A stretch of 64,000 bases of DNA from Desulfobacter vibrioformis DSM 8776 (lineage in GTDB: Bacteria; Desulfobacterota; Desulfobacteria; Desulfobacterales; Desulfobacteraceae): contig NZ_JQKJ01000002.1 of NCBI RefSeq assembly GCF_000745975.1, forward strand, positions 248,001 through 312,000. Direction: 5' to 3'. Made by a program: the position numbers and the translations under genes. This document shows positions 28,240 to 38,176 of this stretch, one piece after another (position 1 is the stretch's first letter; each line of letters opens with the position of its first letter). The notes beneath the pieces were generated by a model. That model was given only the letters and a program-made list of their open reading frames with translations. It had not been told where the DNA came from and did no database searches.

Positions 28240-28273
28240 AATCCTGCCGGGCAATATAGACCACGGCAGGATT
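28240..28273 (-). terminator. Intrinsic terminator of the grpE-dnaK operon
   Basis: On the minus strand AATCCTGCCG pairs with CGGCAGGATT (10 bp perfect) and is followed by TTTATTGG. It lies 69 bases past the dnaK stop. A second imperfect hairpin (28293-28328) is between them. Confidence 0.7.
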
Positions 28274-28341
28274 ATATTCAACATCAAATTCCCGCCCTGG
28301 ATCCGAAGGATATGATCCAAGACGGGGCGTATCAAATATCT

Positions 28342-30252
28342 TTATTTATCTTTTTTGACCTCTTCAAAATCCGCATCAACGACATCATCATCGTCGTTGG
28401 CAGGACCGGCACCGGCATCAGCACCACCGGCCTGGCTGTCTGTCTGTGCCTGCTGGTACATCACTTCGGCCAGTTTGTGGGAGGCCTGGGACAGGGCTTC
28501 GACTTTAGCCTTGATATCCTCAAGGTTGTCGGAGTCTTTGGCCTGTTTCAGGGCCTGGACTGCATCCTCAATGGATTTTCTGGTGGCTTCATCCACTTTG
28601 TCCCCATGCTCTTTCAGGGTTTTTTCGGTCTGGTCCACCAGGGCCTCGGCCTGGTTTTTGGTATCCACCAGTTCCCGTTTCTTCTTGTCATCTTCAGCGT
28701 GCATCTCAGCGTCTTTTACCATGCGCTCAATCTCATCTTTGCTTAAGCCGGATGCTGCCGTGATCTGGATGGACTGTTCTTTGCCTGTGGCTTTGTCCTT
28801 GGCTGATACGTGAACAATACCGTTGGCATCAATGTCAAAGGTGACCTCAATCTGGGGAACGCCCCTGGGTGCAGGAGGTATATCGGACAGTTCAAACTGA
28901 CCAAGGGTCTTGTTGTCTGCTGCCATCTGGCGTTCACCCTGGAGTACGTGGATGGACACGGCCGGCTGGTTGTCACCCGCCGTGGAGAACACCTGGCTCT
29001 TTTTGGTGGGGATGGTGGTGTTCTTTTCGATCAGCCGGGTCATAACGCCGCCAAGGGTCTCAATGCCCAGGGAAAGCGGGGTGACATCCAGCAGGAGCAC
29101 GTCGTTGACATCGCCCTGGAGCACGCCTGCCTGGACCGCTGCGCCCATGGCAACCACCTCATCCGGATTAACGCCCTTGTGGGGTTTTTTGCCAAAGATC
29201 TTTTCAACACGTTCCTGAACCGCAGGCATACGGGTCATGCCGCCAACCAGCACCACCTCATCCACATCTCCGGGTTTCATGTGTGCTTCTTTCAGCGCTG
29301 TTGTGCAGGGAATTTCCAGTTTGTCCAGAAGATCGGACACAAGGGACTCCAGTTTTGCCCGGGTCAGTTTCATGTCCAGATGCTTGGGCCCGGATGCGTC
29401 CGCTGTAATAAAGGGCAGGTTGATGCTGGTTTCCGTAGAGGTCGACAGCTCCATTTTTGCTTTTTCAGCAGCCTCTTTAAGACGTTGAAGCGCCATTTTA
29501 TCGCTTCGCAGGTCAATGCCCTGGTCTTTTTTGAATTCGTTTGCCAGGTAGTCAATGACACGCAGGTCAAAGTCTTCACCACCTAAATGTGTATCACCTG
29601 AAGTGGATTTTACTTCAAAAACCCCGTCACCGATTTCAAGGACAGAGACGTCGAATGTACCGCCGCCAAGGTCAAAAACCGCGATTTTTTCTTCGCCTTT
29701 CTTATCCAGGCCATAGGCCAGGGAGGCGGCGGTGGGTTCATTGATGATGCGTTTGACTTCCAGCCCTGCGATTTTGCCGGCATCTTTGGTGGCCTGGCGC
29801 TGGCTGTCATTAAAGTAGGCCGGAACCGTAATAACGGCTTCGGTCACGGCTTCTCCAAGGTAATCCTCGGCAGTTTTCTTGATATTGGATAAAATAAACG
29901 AGGATACTTCAGCAGGGCTGTACTGCTTGCCCCTGATATTGATCCGGGTGTCGCCGTTGGCGGCGGCTTCTAATAGATAAGGAAGTATGGGAATATCGTC
30001 CTGGACTTCCTTTGAGTTGAATTTCCTGCCGATGAGACGCTTTACACCGAAAATTGTATTTTCAGGGTTTGTTACGGCCTGGCGTTTAGCCGTCTGGCCT
30101 ACAATCCGCTCCCCGCTTTCAGTGACAGCTACAATGGACGGCGTTGTTCTGCCGCCTTCGGCATTGGTAATAATTTTTACCTCTCCACCAGCTTCCATAA
30201 CCGCGACACATGAATTGGTTGTGCCAAGGTCGATTCCAATAATTTTACCCAT
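28342..30252 (-). CDS. dnaK: Hsp70 chaperone DnaK
   Basis: A 636-aa Hsp70. The nucleotide-binding domain begins [20 protein letters not shown]-like, with [20 protein letters not shown] and [14 protein letters not shown]; the substrate domain and a helical lid follow, and the end is the usual acidic EEVKK tail. It folds nascent and stressed proteins with DnaJ and GrpE. It lies 22 bases after grpE on the same transcript. No dnaJ is present in the window. Confidence 0.98.
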   Translation of the reverse strand: MGKIIGIDLGTTNSCVAVMEAGGEVKIITNAEGGRTTPSIVAVTESGERIVGQTAKRQAVTNPENTIFGVKRLIGRKFNSKEVQDDIPILPYLLEAAANGDTRINIRGKQYSPAEVSSFILSNIKKTAEDYLGEAVTEAVITVPAYFNDSQRQATKDAGKIAGLEVKRIINEPTAASLAYGLDKKGEEKIAVFDLGGGTFDVSVLEIGDGVFEVKSTSGDTHLGGEDFDLRVIDYLANEFKKDQGIDLRSDKMALQRLKEAAEKAKMELSTSTETSINLPFITADASGPKHLDMKLTRAKLESLVSDLLDKLEIPCTTALKEAHMKPGDVDEVVLVGGMTRMPAVQERVEKIFGKKPHKGVNPDEVVAMGAAVQAGVLQGDVNDVLLLDVTPLSLGIETLGGVMTRLIEKNTTIPTKKSQVFSTAGDNQPAVSIHVLQGERQMAADNKTLGQFELSDIPPAPRGVPQIEVTFDIDANGIVHVSAKDKATGKEQSIQITAASGLSKDEIERMVKDAEMHAEDDKKKRELVDTKNQAEALVDQTEKTLKEHGDKVDEATRKSIEDAVQALKQAKDSDNLEDIKAKVEALSQASHKLAEVMYQQAQTDSQAGGADAGAGPANDDDDVVDADFEEVKKDK

Positions 30253-30274
30253 AACAATTCCTTTCTAAATATCT

Positions 30275-30880
30275 TTAGTCTTCTATCGTATTTTCTTGAG
30301 TCTGTTTTTCAACGCCCTTTGAAACAACCACCATGGCCGGCCTGAGCAGTCTGTCATGAAGCAGATATCCTTTTTGAAGGACATTGGTGACGGTATTGTC
30401 CGGTACGTCATTATTCTCTGCATGGGTGACGGCCTGATGGAACGCGGGATCAAAGGGTTGATTTTCTGCCTCAACCCGCTTTATGCTGAAGGATTCAAAC
30501 AGTTTGAGAAGCTCTTTGTGGGTCAGTTTTACGCCTTCAAGCAGACTGGTTTCCTCTACTGAATCTGTGGCCGAATCAATGGCCCGCTCTAGATTATCCA
30601 CCACTGAAAGAAGCTGTCTGAAAACGGTTTCGTTGGCAAATTTCTTAAAATCATCAATTTCTCTTTGCTTACGCTTTTTGAAATTTTCAAATTCCGCAGA
30701 TAATCTGAGTACCTTATCTTTTTGCTCATTTAACTGATCTTCAAGCCCTTTGAGATCATCCTTGGCTTCCGGGTTATTTCCTTTATCGGAATTTTTTTGC
30801 TCGTCTGTCTCAGGAGTATTCGGGGAATCGGTTTTTCCCTCTTTCCCGTCAGCTGTATTTTTATTCTCTTTGAGTACCAA
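30275..30880 (-). CDS. grpE: DnaK nucleotide exchange factor GrpE
   Basis: A 201-aa GrpE: an acidic low-complexity N-terminus, a long coiled coil (about 45-110, with EFENFKKRKQREIDDFKKFA), then the beta-wing domain ending in VLQKGYLLHDRLLRPAMVVV. It drives ADP release from DnaK. The chosen start is TTG at 30880 with GGAG 8 nt upstream; no ATG fits better. It is the first gene of the grpE-dnaK transcript. Confidence 0.95.
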   Translation of the reverse strand: MVLKENKNTADGKEGKTDSPNTPETDEQKNSDKGNNPEAKDDLKGLEDQLNEQKDKVLRLSAEFENFKKRKQREIDDFKKFANETVFRQLLSVVDNLERAIDSATDSVEETSLLEGVKLTHKELLKLFESFSIKRVEAENQPFDPAFHQAVTHAENNDVPDNTVTNVLQKGYLLHDRLLRPAMVVVSKGVEKQTQENTIED

Positions 30881-30946
30881 TGTATTTGCTCCAAAATCCC
30901 TTATATCTAAGTGTTTAAAAATTAATTAATGATAAATTATGGCTGA

Positions 30947-30974
30947 AAAATAAGTCTGTTTGAAAACATGTCAA
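30947..30974 (-). promoter_or_regulatory. Candidate sigma-70 promoter of grpE-dnaK
   Basis: A perfect TTGACA (30974-30969) with a 16-bp spacer and TATTTT (30952-30947), about 67 bases before the grpE start. I saw no CIRCE element; a heat-shock sigma motif is not obvious. Confidence 0.5.
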
Positions 30975-31019
30975 GATATAAAAAGGGGGGTAAAAAAAGA
31001 AAACCCGGCTGAACAAGTA

Positions 31020-31145
31020 GGGCGGATAATTGCGTAACCGGGATCAATCCACGACACAGAAGGGATCACTTATCGCTGCTTCCTTCCGGACCTGACGAGG
31101 TTCATGGCCTTTTGTTACGAGGCGACCGGTCAGAATTATCCGCCC
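31020..31145 (-). ncRNA. ffs: Signal recognition particle RNA (4.5S, bacterial small SRP)
   Basis: The minus strand carries the near-invariant helix 8 sequence CAGGTCCGGAAGGAAGCAGC with its GGAA tetraloop. The flanks pair as expected: GGGCGGATAATT at the 5' end with AATTATCCGCCC at the 3' end. Pairing continues outward to 31004 and 31161 with few mismatches, so the precursor may be about 158 nt and its outer stem, followed by TTTTCTTTTTTT, acts as terminator. With Ffh it forms the SRP that targets membrane proteins. It lies just upstream of grpE on the same strand. Confidence 0.95.
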
Positions 31146-31170
31146 GACTTGATCAGCCGGGAAGATATAT

Positions 31171-31199
31171 TGTATACGTGGTTTTCAATTTAAATTCAA
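31171..31199 (-). promoter_or_regulatory. Probable promoter of ffs
   Basis: TTGAAT (31199-31194), a 17-bp spacer, and TATACA (31176-31171). The predicted transcription start near 31164 coincides with the outer edge of the SRP RNA stem. Confidence 0.6.
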
Positions 31200-31325
31200 G
31201 GAGAAAATAAATGTGAATACGTTGATGATTTTGAATTTGAAGATGATTTTTAAATTTGAACAAAAACAGGTTTTAAGATAATATAAAGATTTAATTCAAG
31301 CTGTCATTACAACAAGGAGAAAAAA

Positions 31326-31637
31326 ATGAGTGAAATAGTCACTGATGTGGACCAGACTACCGTTAAGCCGGGTGAAGATGTGGTTGCGTCCATGGCTGAA
31401 GGATTTAAGGGGGAACTGCTTTCCGCTGTCAACGCCTCCCAGGGTAACCTGGTTATTGACCTTGGTGGCGTGAGCATGGTGGATTCCGTTGGTATTGGTG
31501 TGATTATTGCCGCCTATAATTCCCTGAGCCAGTCCAACCGTCAGTTAAAGGTCATCAATGTTGCACAGGATATTTACGGCCTGTTTTCAACCATGAGGCT
31601 GAACCGCCGTTTTACCGTGGAAGCGGCCCAAGATTAG
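31326..31637 (+). CDS. STAS-domain anti-sigma-factor antagonist-like protein
   Basis: A 103-aa stand-alone STAS domain. The signature strand-loop LVIDLGGVSMVDSVGIGVII has the conserved phosphorylatable serine (MVDS). Such proteins switch partners with anti-sigma factors or kinases, or act as signalling adaptors. No HATPase kinase or PP2C phosphatase partner is in the window. A strong AAGGAG site precedes the ATG, and a small lipoprotein gene follows after 9 bases, so they are probably cotranscribed. Confidence 0.88.
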   Translation: MSEIVTDVDQTTVKPGEDVVASMAEGFKGELLSAVNASQGNLVIDLGGVSMVDSVGIGVIIAAYNSLSQSNRQLKVINVAQDIYGLFSTMRLNRRFTVEAAQD

Positions 31638-31646
31638 GATAGATAC

Positions 31647-31943
31647 ATGCGTTTTTTTCTGATCTCTTTTCTGATTTTTTTTATGGCTGTATTGCCGGCC
31701 TGCAAAAACGAGGACGACAATTACGCTGGTGTTGGTAAGCTCATTGCCGAGAGAAATAAGATGCGCTACCGCCTGGCTGAGGAATCAGAAAAGGATGCAC
31801 GTAAAAAAGAATTATCAACGAACGTATTGGATGAAAAGAAAATTATTATCGTTGACACCGCTTCCGGAACCCCCCTTGGTCAGGGGATTGCCTATGTAAA
31901 CAAAAAAGGCGAAATTGTAAAAATTAAATTAGTCAATGAATAA
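31647..31943 (+). CDS. Small predicted lipoprotein of unknown function
   Basis: A 98-aa protein that I do not recognise. It has a hydrophobic signal segment (FFLISFLIFFMAVLPAC) ending in a plausible lipobox with Cys near residue 19, a charged helical stretch, then a small beta region (KIIIVDTASGTPLGQGIAYV). It follows the STAS gene by 9 bases; any functional link is unknown. Confidence 0.65.
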   Translation: MRFFLISFLIFFMAVLPACKNEDDNYAGVGKLIAERNKMRYRLAEESEKDARKKELSTNVLDEKKIIIVDTASGTPLGQGIAYVNKKGEIVKIKLVNE

Positions 31944-31987
31944 GGCCGGATGTAACCGCCTCAATCCTATTAGGAGCGTGCTTGCTT

Positions 31988-33913
31988 ATGCTGTCAGATC
32001 TTTTCAGCCCCATCCGAATCCAGCACCTGGAAGTCAAAAACAGGCTGCTCATGCCGGCCATGAGCATTAATTTCGGCGTGGATGAGCATTGCCATGTCAC
32101 GGACCAGCTTACGGAATACTTCGCGGCCCGGGCCAGGGGCGGTGTGGGCATGATGCTTGTGGGCGGTGGCGGGGTTCACCCCAGCGGCCAGGAACTGCCT
32201 GAGCTTCCCCAGATGTATGAGGATTCATGTATTCCGGCCCTGAAAAAAATGGTTAACCGGATTAAGGAATATGATGTCTGTTTCGGGGTTCAGCTGCTGC
32301 ACGGAGGCCGCCAGTCCTATCTGCCGGAAAAAGTGGCACCGTCTGCTATTCCGGCACCTGCCGTGGTTAAAGGAGAGGTCCGTGCCCTGGAGAAAGAGGA
32401 AATAAAAAACCTGGCCCAGTGTTTTGGACAGGCAGCCCGGCGGTGCCGGGAGGCCGGGTTTGATTTCATAGAACTGCACGGTGCCCATGGATACCTGATC
32501 AACCAGTTCCTTGCACCAAATTCCAATATCCGCACCGATGAATACGGCGGCAGTTTTGAGAATCGCACCCGGTTTCTGTTTGAGGTGGTTGACGCGGTAA
32601 AGAATACCGCAGGCACAGACTTTCCCGTGGGAATCCGCATCAATGGCAATGATTACATTGAAAACGGATGGGAACTTAAAGATACCCTGCGCATTGCCCC
32701 GCTCCTGGAACAGGCCGGGGTCGCTTACATTCATGTGTCCGGTGGTGTTTACGGATCCACAGAGCTGACCATCCCGTCCATGTATACGCCCCAGGGGTGC
32801 TTTATACATCTGGCCGAGGCGGTCAAGCAGGTGGTCAATGTGCCTGTGATCACCGTAGGGCGGATCAAGGACCCGGCCATGGCCAATGCCGCCATCAGGG
32901 ATGGAAAAGCAGATATGGTGGCATTGGGGCGCTCCATTATTGCAGACCCGGAATATCCGAATAAGGCCAAAGCCGGAAATGCCTCACTTATCCGGCCCTG
33001 TGTGGGCTGCTGCCTGGGGTGTATCCATGCCGTGCTTGCCAAGGAACCCGGTTCCTGTGTGGTCAATCCCGACGTGGGCCGGGAATATAAAGCGGCCAAA
33101 GAAAAGGGGCCGGAAAAAAGCCAGAAAATCCTTGTGGCCGGGGCCGGACCTTCCGGGCTTGCTGCCGCAAGGGTGTTTGCCCAAAGAGGGCATCAGGTGA
33201 AAATTTGCGAAAAAGGTCCGGACCAGGGCGGACTTCTGGCCCTGGCCGCCACTGCCCCCGGCAGGGGGGAGCTGGGCGATATTTTACGCTTTTTCAGAAA
33301 CGAACTTGAGCGTCTTCATGTGGCTGTGGATTACAATACCCCGTTGTCTTCCGAGCTTCTGGCCTCCTTTGACCCTGATCATGTGATTCTGGCCACGGGC
33401 TCCATGCCGGATATGCCCGTGGTCAAAGGGCTGTTTAAAAGCAAGATGACGCTGATCACCAGTGTGGATGTCTTCACCGGCGCACAGCCTCCTGGTAACA
33501 GGGTGATTGTGCTCGGCGGCGGCTTCACCGGATTGATCACGGCCCATAAACTGGGTGACCAAGGAAAAGAAGTGGTGGTCCTGAACCGCAAAAAAAGCTT
33601 TGCCGAAGAGATGTCCTCCAATGACCGGTATTATCTGCGGGAACGCCTGAAGGCCTGCGGCGTCACTTTATATAAGAGGGTGGCTGTTAAGTCCTTTACC
33701 CACGACGGCGTAATCTTTACGTCCAGGGGAGAACCCGTGACCCTTGAGGGGTTTGATACGGTTGTCGTTTCGGAAAAACACCAGCCGGTCAGGGATGCCA
33801 GACACCTGGAAAAACAAAGCCGGGCAAAATTTCATATGATCGGAGATGCCAAAACCCCCAGACATTTAATGTTCTGCGTTGCTGAAGCCGAAGAAGCCGG
33901 CCGGTCCATATAA
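31988..33913 (+). CDS. Old Yellow Enzyme / 2,4-dienoyl-CoA reductase-like flavin Fe-S oxidoreductase
   Basis: A 641-aa three-part enzyme like FadH and trimethylamine dehydrogenase. The N-terminal TIM barrel (1-350) binds FMN (LFSPIRIQHLEVKNRLLMPA; FIELHGAHGYLINQFLAP). CVGCCLGCIHAVL plus a later Cys is the 4Fe-4S site. The C-terminal half holds FAD/NAD(P) folds (ILVAGAGPSGLAAARVFAQ; VIVLGGGFTGLITAHKL). It reduces an activated double bond with NAD(P)H; the substrate cannot be read. The start is ambiguous: ATG at 31988 is 11 nt from AGGAG, while an in-frame TTG at 31982 has an ideal 5-nt spacing. A long inverted repeat follows. Confidence 0.9.
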   Translation: MLSDLFSPIRIQHLEVKNRLLMPAMSINFGVDEHCHVTDQLTEYFAARARGGVGMMLVGGGGVHPSGQELPELPQMYEDSCIPALKKMVNRIKEYDVCFGVQLLHGGRQSYLPEKVAPSAIPAPAVVKGEVRALEKEEIKNLAQCFGQAARRCREAGFDFIELHGAHGYLINQFLAPNSNIRTDEYGGSFENRTRFLFEVVDAVKNTAGTDFPVGIRINGNDYIENGWELKDTLRIAPLLEQAGVAYIHVSGGVYGSTELTIPSMYTPQGCFIHLAEAVKQVVNVPVITVGRIKDPAMANAAIRDGKADMVALGRSIIADPEYPNKAKAGNASLIRPCVGCCLGCIHAVLAKEPGSCVVNPDVGREYKAAKEKGPEKSQKILVAGAGPSGLAAARVFAQRGHQVKICEKGPDQGGLLALAATAPGRGELGDILRFFRNELERLHVAVDYNTPLSSELLASFDPDHVILATGSMPDMPVVKGLFKSKMTLITSVDVFTGAQPPGNRVIVLGGGFTGLITAHKLGDQGKEVVVLNRKKSFAEEMSSNDRYYLRERLKACGVTLYKRVAVKSFTHDGVIFTSRGEPVTLEGFDTVVVSEKHQPVRDARHLEKQSRAKFHMIGDAKTPRHLMFCVAEAEEAGRSI

Positions 33914-33940
33914 GGGCCTGACCTGGCGGACACAACAAAC

Positions 33941-34022
33941 TATGAAAAACATTTTAACCACAGAAATCACAGGATTCTATCTTCAGTGTCTTCTGTGATT
34001 TCCGTGGTTAAGCTTTTTCATA
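33941..34022. terminator. Large inverted repeat between convergent genes, likely bidirectional terminator
   Basis: The left arm (from 33941, TATGAAAAACATTTTAACCA onward) pairs with 33993-34022 (CTGTGATTTC to TTTTTCATA) through about 30 bases with few mismatches and a roughly 20-nt loop. A/T tracts flank the GC part on both sides, as in a bidirectional terminator. The arms resemble the repeat at 28072-28203. Confidence 0.55.
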
Positions 34023-34080
34023 TAAAACTTACATGGGCCTCAAACCCACAACAAGCAAGGAAACGGCATTGAGGCAGGGC

Positions 34081-36081
34081 TTACACCGTAAACCGGCCGA
34101 CCATGTTGCTCAGTTCTCCGGCCAGTTCAGACAGTTTGTTTGCACTGGATTTCACTTGGAGCCCACCGGAACGAACATCATCCGTCGCTTGATTCACCAG
34201 ATTGATATCCATATTAACCTCACCGACAACGGCCGACACCTGGTTCACATTTTCATTCACCTCGTTGATTCCGGCGGCGGCCTGGCTCACGTTGCTGGCA
34301 ATCTCCTGGGTGGTGGCGGACTGCTCTTCTATGGCCGCGGACACGCTGGTGACGATTTCATTGATCTCATTGATGATGGCCACAATGGAACTGATGGCTT
34401 CCACCGATTCCCGGGTGGTGGACTGGATACCTGATATCCGGGAGCTGATCCCGCTGGTGGCTTCGGCAGTCTGCAGGGCTAATGCCTTGATCTCAGCGGC
34501 CACAACGGCAAATCCCTTGCCGGCCTCACCAGCCCTTGCCGCCTCAATGGTGGCGTTCAGGGCCAGCAGATTCGTCTGCTCGGAAATATCGGCAATGGTC
34601 TCCGTAACCTTGCTGATTTCAGCCGCGGCCCGGCCCAGATCGTCTACTTTGCCGGATACCTGCTCTGCCGTGTCAACCGCCCGGGCTGTTGTTTCGCCGC
34701 CCTTGGCTGTGTTCCTTGCGATTTCGCTGATGGTGGCAGACATTTCCTCGACTGCGGTAACAATGGTCTGGATATTGGCCGTGGCCTGTTCCGTAGCCGC
34801 TGCCACTGAATTCATGCTCGTAGCCATCTCTTCCGATGCGGCAGCCACATTGTTGGATTTCTCCGCAGTCTGCTCGACGTTGGATGCCATCTGCTCGGAT
34901 ACTGCAGACAGGTCCCCGGAAGAGGAATCAAGAACCACCACCCCATTGGCAATGTCCTTAATCATCTTTGACAGGTTCTCAGACATATTTTTCATGCTGC
35001 CATACACCCCCCTGTTTTTAGAACTGTTCTCATCAAATTTAAATACGAGATTTCCGGCAGCTATGCTTTCAGCGATTTTTAAAATTTCAAGGGGATCACT
35101 GCCAAGCTGTGCCATAACCCCCTTGGTGACAAAAGTAACGATCAGAATGCCGGATATCAGGGCAAGCACGCTGACGATTGAAATAACGGTAACAGACTTC
35201 TGGTTAAAGGACTGAAGCCGGGGCCCGATTTCATCCTGAACCTTTTTAATATCAAGCTTAAGCGCTTCAACTTTGTCAGCCACTTCCGAACCGATCCGGC
35301 CCAAGGTATTCTCAATAACATCGTTCCGTTTAAAAATAGTGACAACCAGGTCGTCAAACGCTTTCAGATAAATTTTCTCTGCGTCCTGGACAAGGGCCAG
35401 TTTTTCCCTGCGCCCGGGATTGTCCAGCTCCCTGTCCAGAACGTCCAAGGCCTTTTTCATTTCAGCGAATTCCCCATGAACGCGGTCCACGGCGGCCTGA
35501 TCGTTCGTATCCAGGAATTTTGCCATATAAAGACGGGCCAGCAGAAGGTTTCTCATGGTCATTCCGGCATTATAGGCTGCAGTCACATCTCCGTCACCAT
35601 TGGCCGAAATCATGATCTGAGTCAGTGATTTTTCCATGATCGGACCGTTAACGTTCAGGACGTCGTTAACCAAGTGGTTCCGCCTTGCTTTGTGGGCAGT
35701 CACTGCTTCAAATCCTTTTTTGTAATCCTTGAGCAGTGTTTCAATTTCATCAACCTTTTCGGCCCGCTTGGGATCCTTTATATCCTCCTGGGCCTGGGCC
35801 TGGAATTTGGACATCAAGGCCCACCGTGCGTTGTAATTCTTAAGGGCCTCATCGCTTCCGGATATCAAATAATTTTCCACGTTCATTTGCACTTCAAGCA
35901 TGTTCGCCTGGAGACGTCCGGCCAGGTTGGTATCCCTTGCCATCTCACGATATTCCCCAAATCCTGAAGCGGCTTGTTTTAATGCAATGAATCCCGCCCC
36001 TGCAACGATCAGCATCATGATGATTACAACGCTAAACCCGGCAACCAGTTTTGTTTTTAATGTTACATTTTTCAAATCCAT
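34081..36081 (-). CDS. Methyl-accepting chemotaxis protein with helical bimodular-like sensor
   Basis: A 666-aa inner-membrane chemoreceptor. TM1 is at about residues 10-32, a long all-helical periplasmic sensor (HBM/CHASE3-like, about 250 aa) follows, then TM2 near 300-320, a HAMP-like linker and the cytoplasmic signalling hairpin. The hairpin tip [20 protein letters not shown] is intact, so it should engage CheA/CheW. HBM sensors bind small organic acids; the ligand here is unknown. It lies 39 bases after the small protein gene at 36121-36528, whose sigma-54 promoter probably serves both. Confidence 0.93.
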   Translation of the reverse strand: MDLKNVTLKTKLVAGFSVVIIMMLIVAGAGFIALKQAASGFGEYREMARDTNLAGRLQANMLEVQMNVENYLISGSDEALKNYNARWALMSKFQAQAQEDIKDPKRAEKVDEIETLLKDYKKGFEAVTAHKARRNHLVNDVLNVNGPIMEKSLTQIMISANGDGDVTAAYNAGMTMRNLLLARLYMAKFLDTNDQAAVDRVHGEFAEMKKALDVLDRELDNPGRREKLALVQDAEKIYLKAFDDLVVTIFKRNDVIENTLGRIGSEVADKVEALKLDIKKVQDEIGPRLQSFNQKSVTVISIVSVLALISGILIVTFVTKGVMAQLGSDPLEILKIAESIAAGNLVFKFDENSSKNRGVYGSMKNMSENLSKMIKDIANGVVVLDSSSGDLSAVSEQMASNVEQTAEKSNNVAAASEEMATSMNSVAAATEQATANIQTIVTAVEEMSATISEIARNTAKGGETTARAVDTAEQVSGKVDDLGRAAAEISKVTETIADISEQTNLLALNATIEAARAGEAGKGFAVVAAEIKALALQTAEATSGISSRISGIQSTTRESVEAISSIVAIINEINEIVTSVSAAIEEQSATTQEIASNVSQAAAGINEVNENVNQVSAVVGEVNMDINLVNQATDDVRSGGLQVKSSANKLSELAGELSNMVGRFTV

Positions 36082-36120
36082 TTTTTCTCCAATATTTTTA
36101 TTATTAATTGTTTATAGCAA

Positions 36121-36528
36121 CTACCTGCCACAGAAACCCCAGATTCCGGTTTTATGGCTGGGGCGGTGTTTGTTCATCATTTTTTCCAGCACCTGACAGA
36201 TGTCGGAAAAATCCGAATCCGCATACCCCAGATACCTGGGGTGAAGGGCTAAGCCCTTCATGGCCAGGTCATCCCCGTTTTCCGGCAGAACAACGATACA
36301 CTTGGTGTTGAAAAGGCGGGAACGGTCTTCCATGAGCTGTTCGAGTTCTTCTTCATGACTGATCAGTAAAATGATAATGGCACTGCCGGATACTCTTGAG
36401 CGAAGCTGGCAAAACAACCCGTCAAAGTCAAAAACCATAACCGGCACCGGCTTAATAAATTCAGACAACGTTTTCAGCAGAATATCTTTCTGCGGGTTGT
36501 CCGGTTGAGAATAGATAATGATGTCCAT
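36121..36528 (-). CDS. Receiver-like small protein, unknown function
   Basis: A 135-aa protein of no family I can name. The alternating beta/alpha pattern (MDIIIYSQ; SAIIILLISHEEELEQLM; KCIVVLPENGDDLAMKGLAL; then a final helix) resembles a response-regulator receiver domain, but no clear phospho-acceptor aspartate sits at the end of the third strand, so it may be a degenerate receiver. It is the first gene after a strong sigma-54 promoter (36570-36586) and is followed by a chemoreceptor gene, which suggests a chemotaxis or signalling adaptor role. Confidence 0.6.
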   Translation of the reverse strand: MDIIIYSQPDNPQKDILLKTLSEFIKPVPVMVFDFDGLFCQLRSRVSGSAIIILLISHEEELEQLMEDRSRLFNTKCIVVLPENGDDLAMKGLALHPRYLGYADSDFSDICQVLEKMMNKHRPSHKTGIWGFCGR

Positions 36529-36569
36529 GTGGCTGCCTTTTGTTTAATTGTCGTTTAATGTCAAGGAAA

Positions 36570-36586
36570 TACAAAAGGCGTGCCAA
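36570..36586 (-). promoter_or_regulatory. Sigma-54 (RpoN) promoter of the receiver-like/MCP pair
   Basis: The minus strand reads TTGGCACGCCTTTTGTA, matching the consensus TTGGCACG-N4-TTGCW with a single change in the -12 element. The predicted start site lies about 30 bases before the ATG at 36528. A sigma-54 activator gene ends 123 bases upstream. Confidence 0.75.
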
Positions 36587-36708
36587 ATCGACACAATAAA
36601 TAAATTACAATAATATCAATCAGATAAACAAAACAACCCAAAAGCTTTGTTTTTGAAAAAAGAAGTTTTCTTATTTTTTAGTACGAATTTCCAGTTTTTT
36701 AAGACAGT

Positions 36709-38160
36709 CTATTCATTAACGTCTGTTCTACAGGTTTTCAAAAGAGAATAAAGGCGGCTCTTGCTGATGCCGGCAAGGGCCGAGGCTTTTTCCATGTCCC
36801 CGTTTGAGACTGTCATCAGGCGTGACAGATACAGTTTTTCAGTTTCACCTGCAGCATAGATTTTTACCTGTTTAAGCGGTGCGATGGGGTCGAGTAATTC
36901 CCGGGGCAGGGATATTGTTACGCCTGTATCGGCGGAGTTGAAATCGGGAGCTGGTATTGAAGAACCTGTTTTGATCTTGAGTGAGGACTGAATCTGGTGG
37001 AGCCGAATATGGGGAGGCAGGAAATTGGGATAAATCATGCTCGAATCCACATTTGCAAGAATCGCCTGTTCCAGACTGCGGATCAGTTCCCGGGTGTTGC
37101 CTGGCCAGTCATACGATTCAAGCGCGTCAAGGAATTCAGGTCCGAATCCCTTTGTTTCCAGACCGTGATGAGTGCACAGGGAATGGATATAATGAAGAGA
37201 CAGGGGCTTTATGTCTTCACGGCACTCTTTCAGGGACGGCAGTTGGATGTGGATGGTTCTGATCCGGAACAACAGATCTCTCCTGAATTCATTATCCTCC
37301 GCCATCTGGTGAAGATCCCTGTTGGTTGCCGATATCAACCTGAAATTGCTTCGGATCTCGTCTGTTCCACCAACGGGTTTGAATTTTCGCTCCTGCAGGA
37401 CCCGTAAAAATTTTTTTTGAATGGACAAGGGCAATTCTCCGATTTCATCCAGGAACAGAGTGCCGTTATCCGCCTTTTTGACCAGCCCTTCCCTTGGGGC
37501 ATCCGCTCCGGTATAAGCGCCTTTTACGTTTCCGAATAAAACAGACTCGACCAGCTGCTCGGGCAGGGCAGCGCAGTCAACCACAATAAAATTGTGCTTT
37601 TTCTGACGGCTGCTTTGGTGAATGGCACTGGCAAACAGCTCCTTGCCGGTTCCGGTGGGCCCGGTAATCAGAACATCGGCATCACTTCCGGCGCATTGCA
37701 CCGCCTGATAAAGACATGCGGTCAGCTTTGGGCTGGTCCCGATAATATTACTGCGGTCAAAAACAGAATCAGGGGCGGGAGTGAATATCTGTTTTGATGC
37801 CCTGAATTCAAGGGCCCGTCCAACGCTGAGAATGATTTTTTCCAGGGAAAACGGTTTGAGAATATAATCCCAGGCTTCATGTTCTATTGCCATTTTTGCC
37901 CCGGCAGCATCCCCTTCACCGGTGATGATGATGACTTCAGGATCGGATACAACTCGCCTGATATCGGGAAGTGCATCAAGACCGCTGCCGTCCGGCAGGT
38001 TGACATCAAGCAGAACAAGATCAAATTTGCCGGTTGATATTACGGAAAGGCACTCGGACAGCGTTTCGGCAACCATGAGCGAATGATCAAGGGGGGTTAA
38101 ACTGTCAATCAGCAGGGTCCTGATCAGGGGATCGTCGTCAACGATCAATATGTTGGCCAT
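36709..38160 (-). CDS. Sigma-54-dependent response regulator (NtrC family)
   Basis: A 483-aa NtrC-type activator. The receiver domain (1-120; phospho-Asp in LVLLDVNLPDGSG) is followed by the AAA+ domain with Walker A GPTGTGKE, the sigma-54-contacting GAYTGA loop and Walker B GTLFLDEIGELPL, then a C-terminal Fis-type HTH (KASALAGISKSRLYSLLK). It lies 17 bases after the hybrid kinase gene in the same operon, so that kinase is its likely partner. Its likely target is the sigma-54 promoter next door. Confidence 0.95.
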   Translation of the reverse strand: MANILIVDDDPLIRTLLIDSLTPLDHSLMVAETLSECLSVISTGKFDLVLLDVNLPDGSGLDALPDIRRVVSDPEVIIITGEGDAAGAKMAIEHEAWDYILKPFSLEKIILSVGRALEFRASKQIFTPAPDSVFDRSNIIGTSPKLTACLYQAVQCAGSDADVLITGPTGTGKELFASAIHQSSRQKKHNFIVVDCAALPEQLVESVLFGNVKGAYTGADAPREGLVKKADNGTLFLDEIGELPLSIQKKFLRVLQERKFKPVGGTDEIRSNFRLISATNRDLHQMAEDNEFRRDLLFRIRTIHIQLPSLKECREDIKPLSLHYIHSLCTHHGLETKGFGPEFLDALESYDWPGNTRELIRSLEQAILANVDSSMIYPNFLPPHIRLHQIQSSLKIKTGSSIPAPDFNSADTGVTISLPRELLDPIAPLKQVKIYAAGETEKLYLSRLMTVSNGDMEKASALAGISKSRLYSLLKTCRTDVNE

Positions 38161-38176
38161 CAGTCAACTCCCATTT

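Noticed and set aside
36641-36648. AAAGCTTT palindrome as an enhancer site for the sigma-54 regulator
   Set aside because: It is too short and AT-rich to separate from chance, although its position upstream of the promoter would suit.
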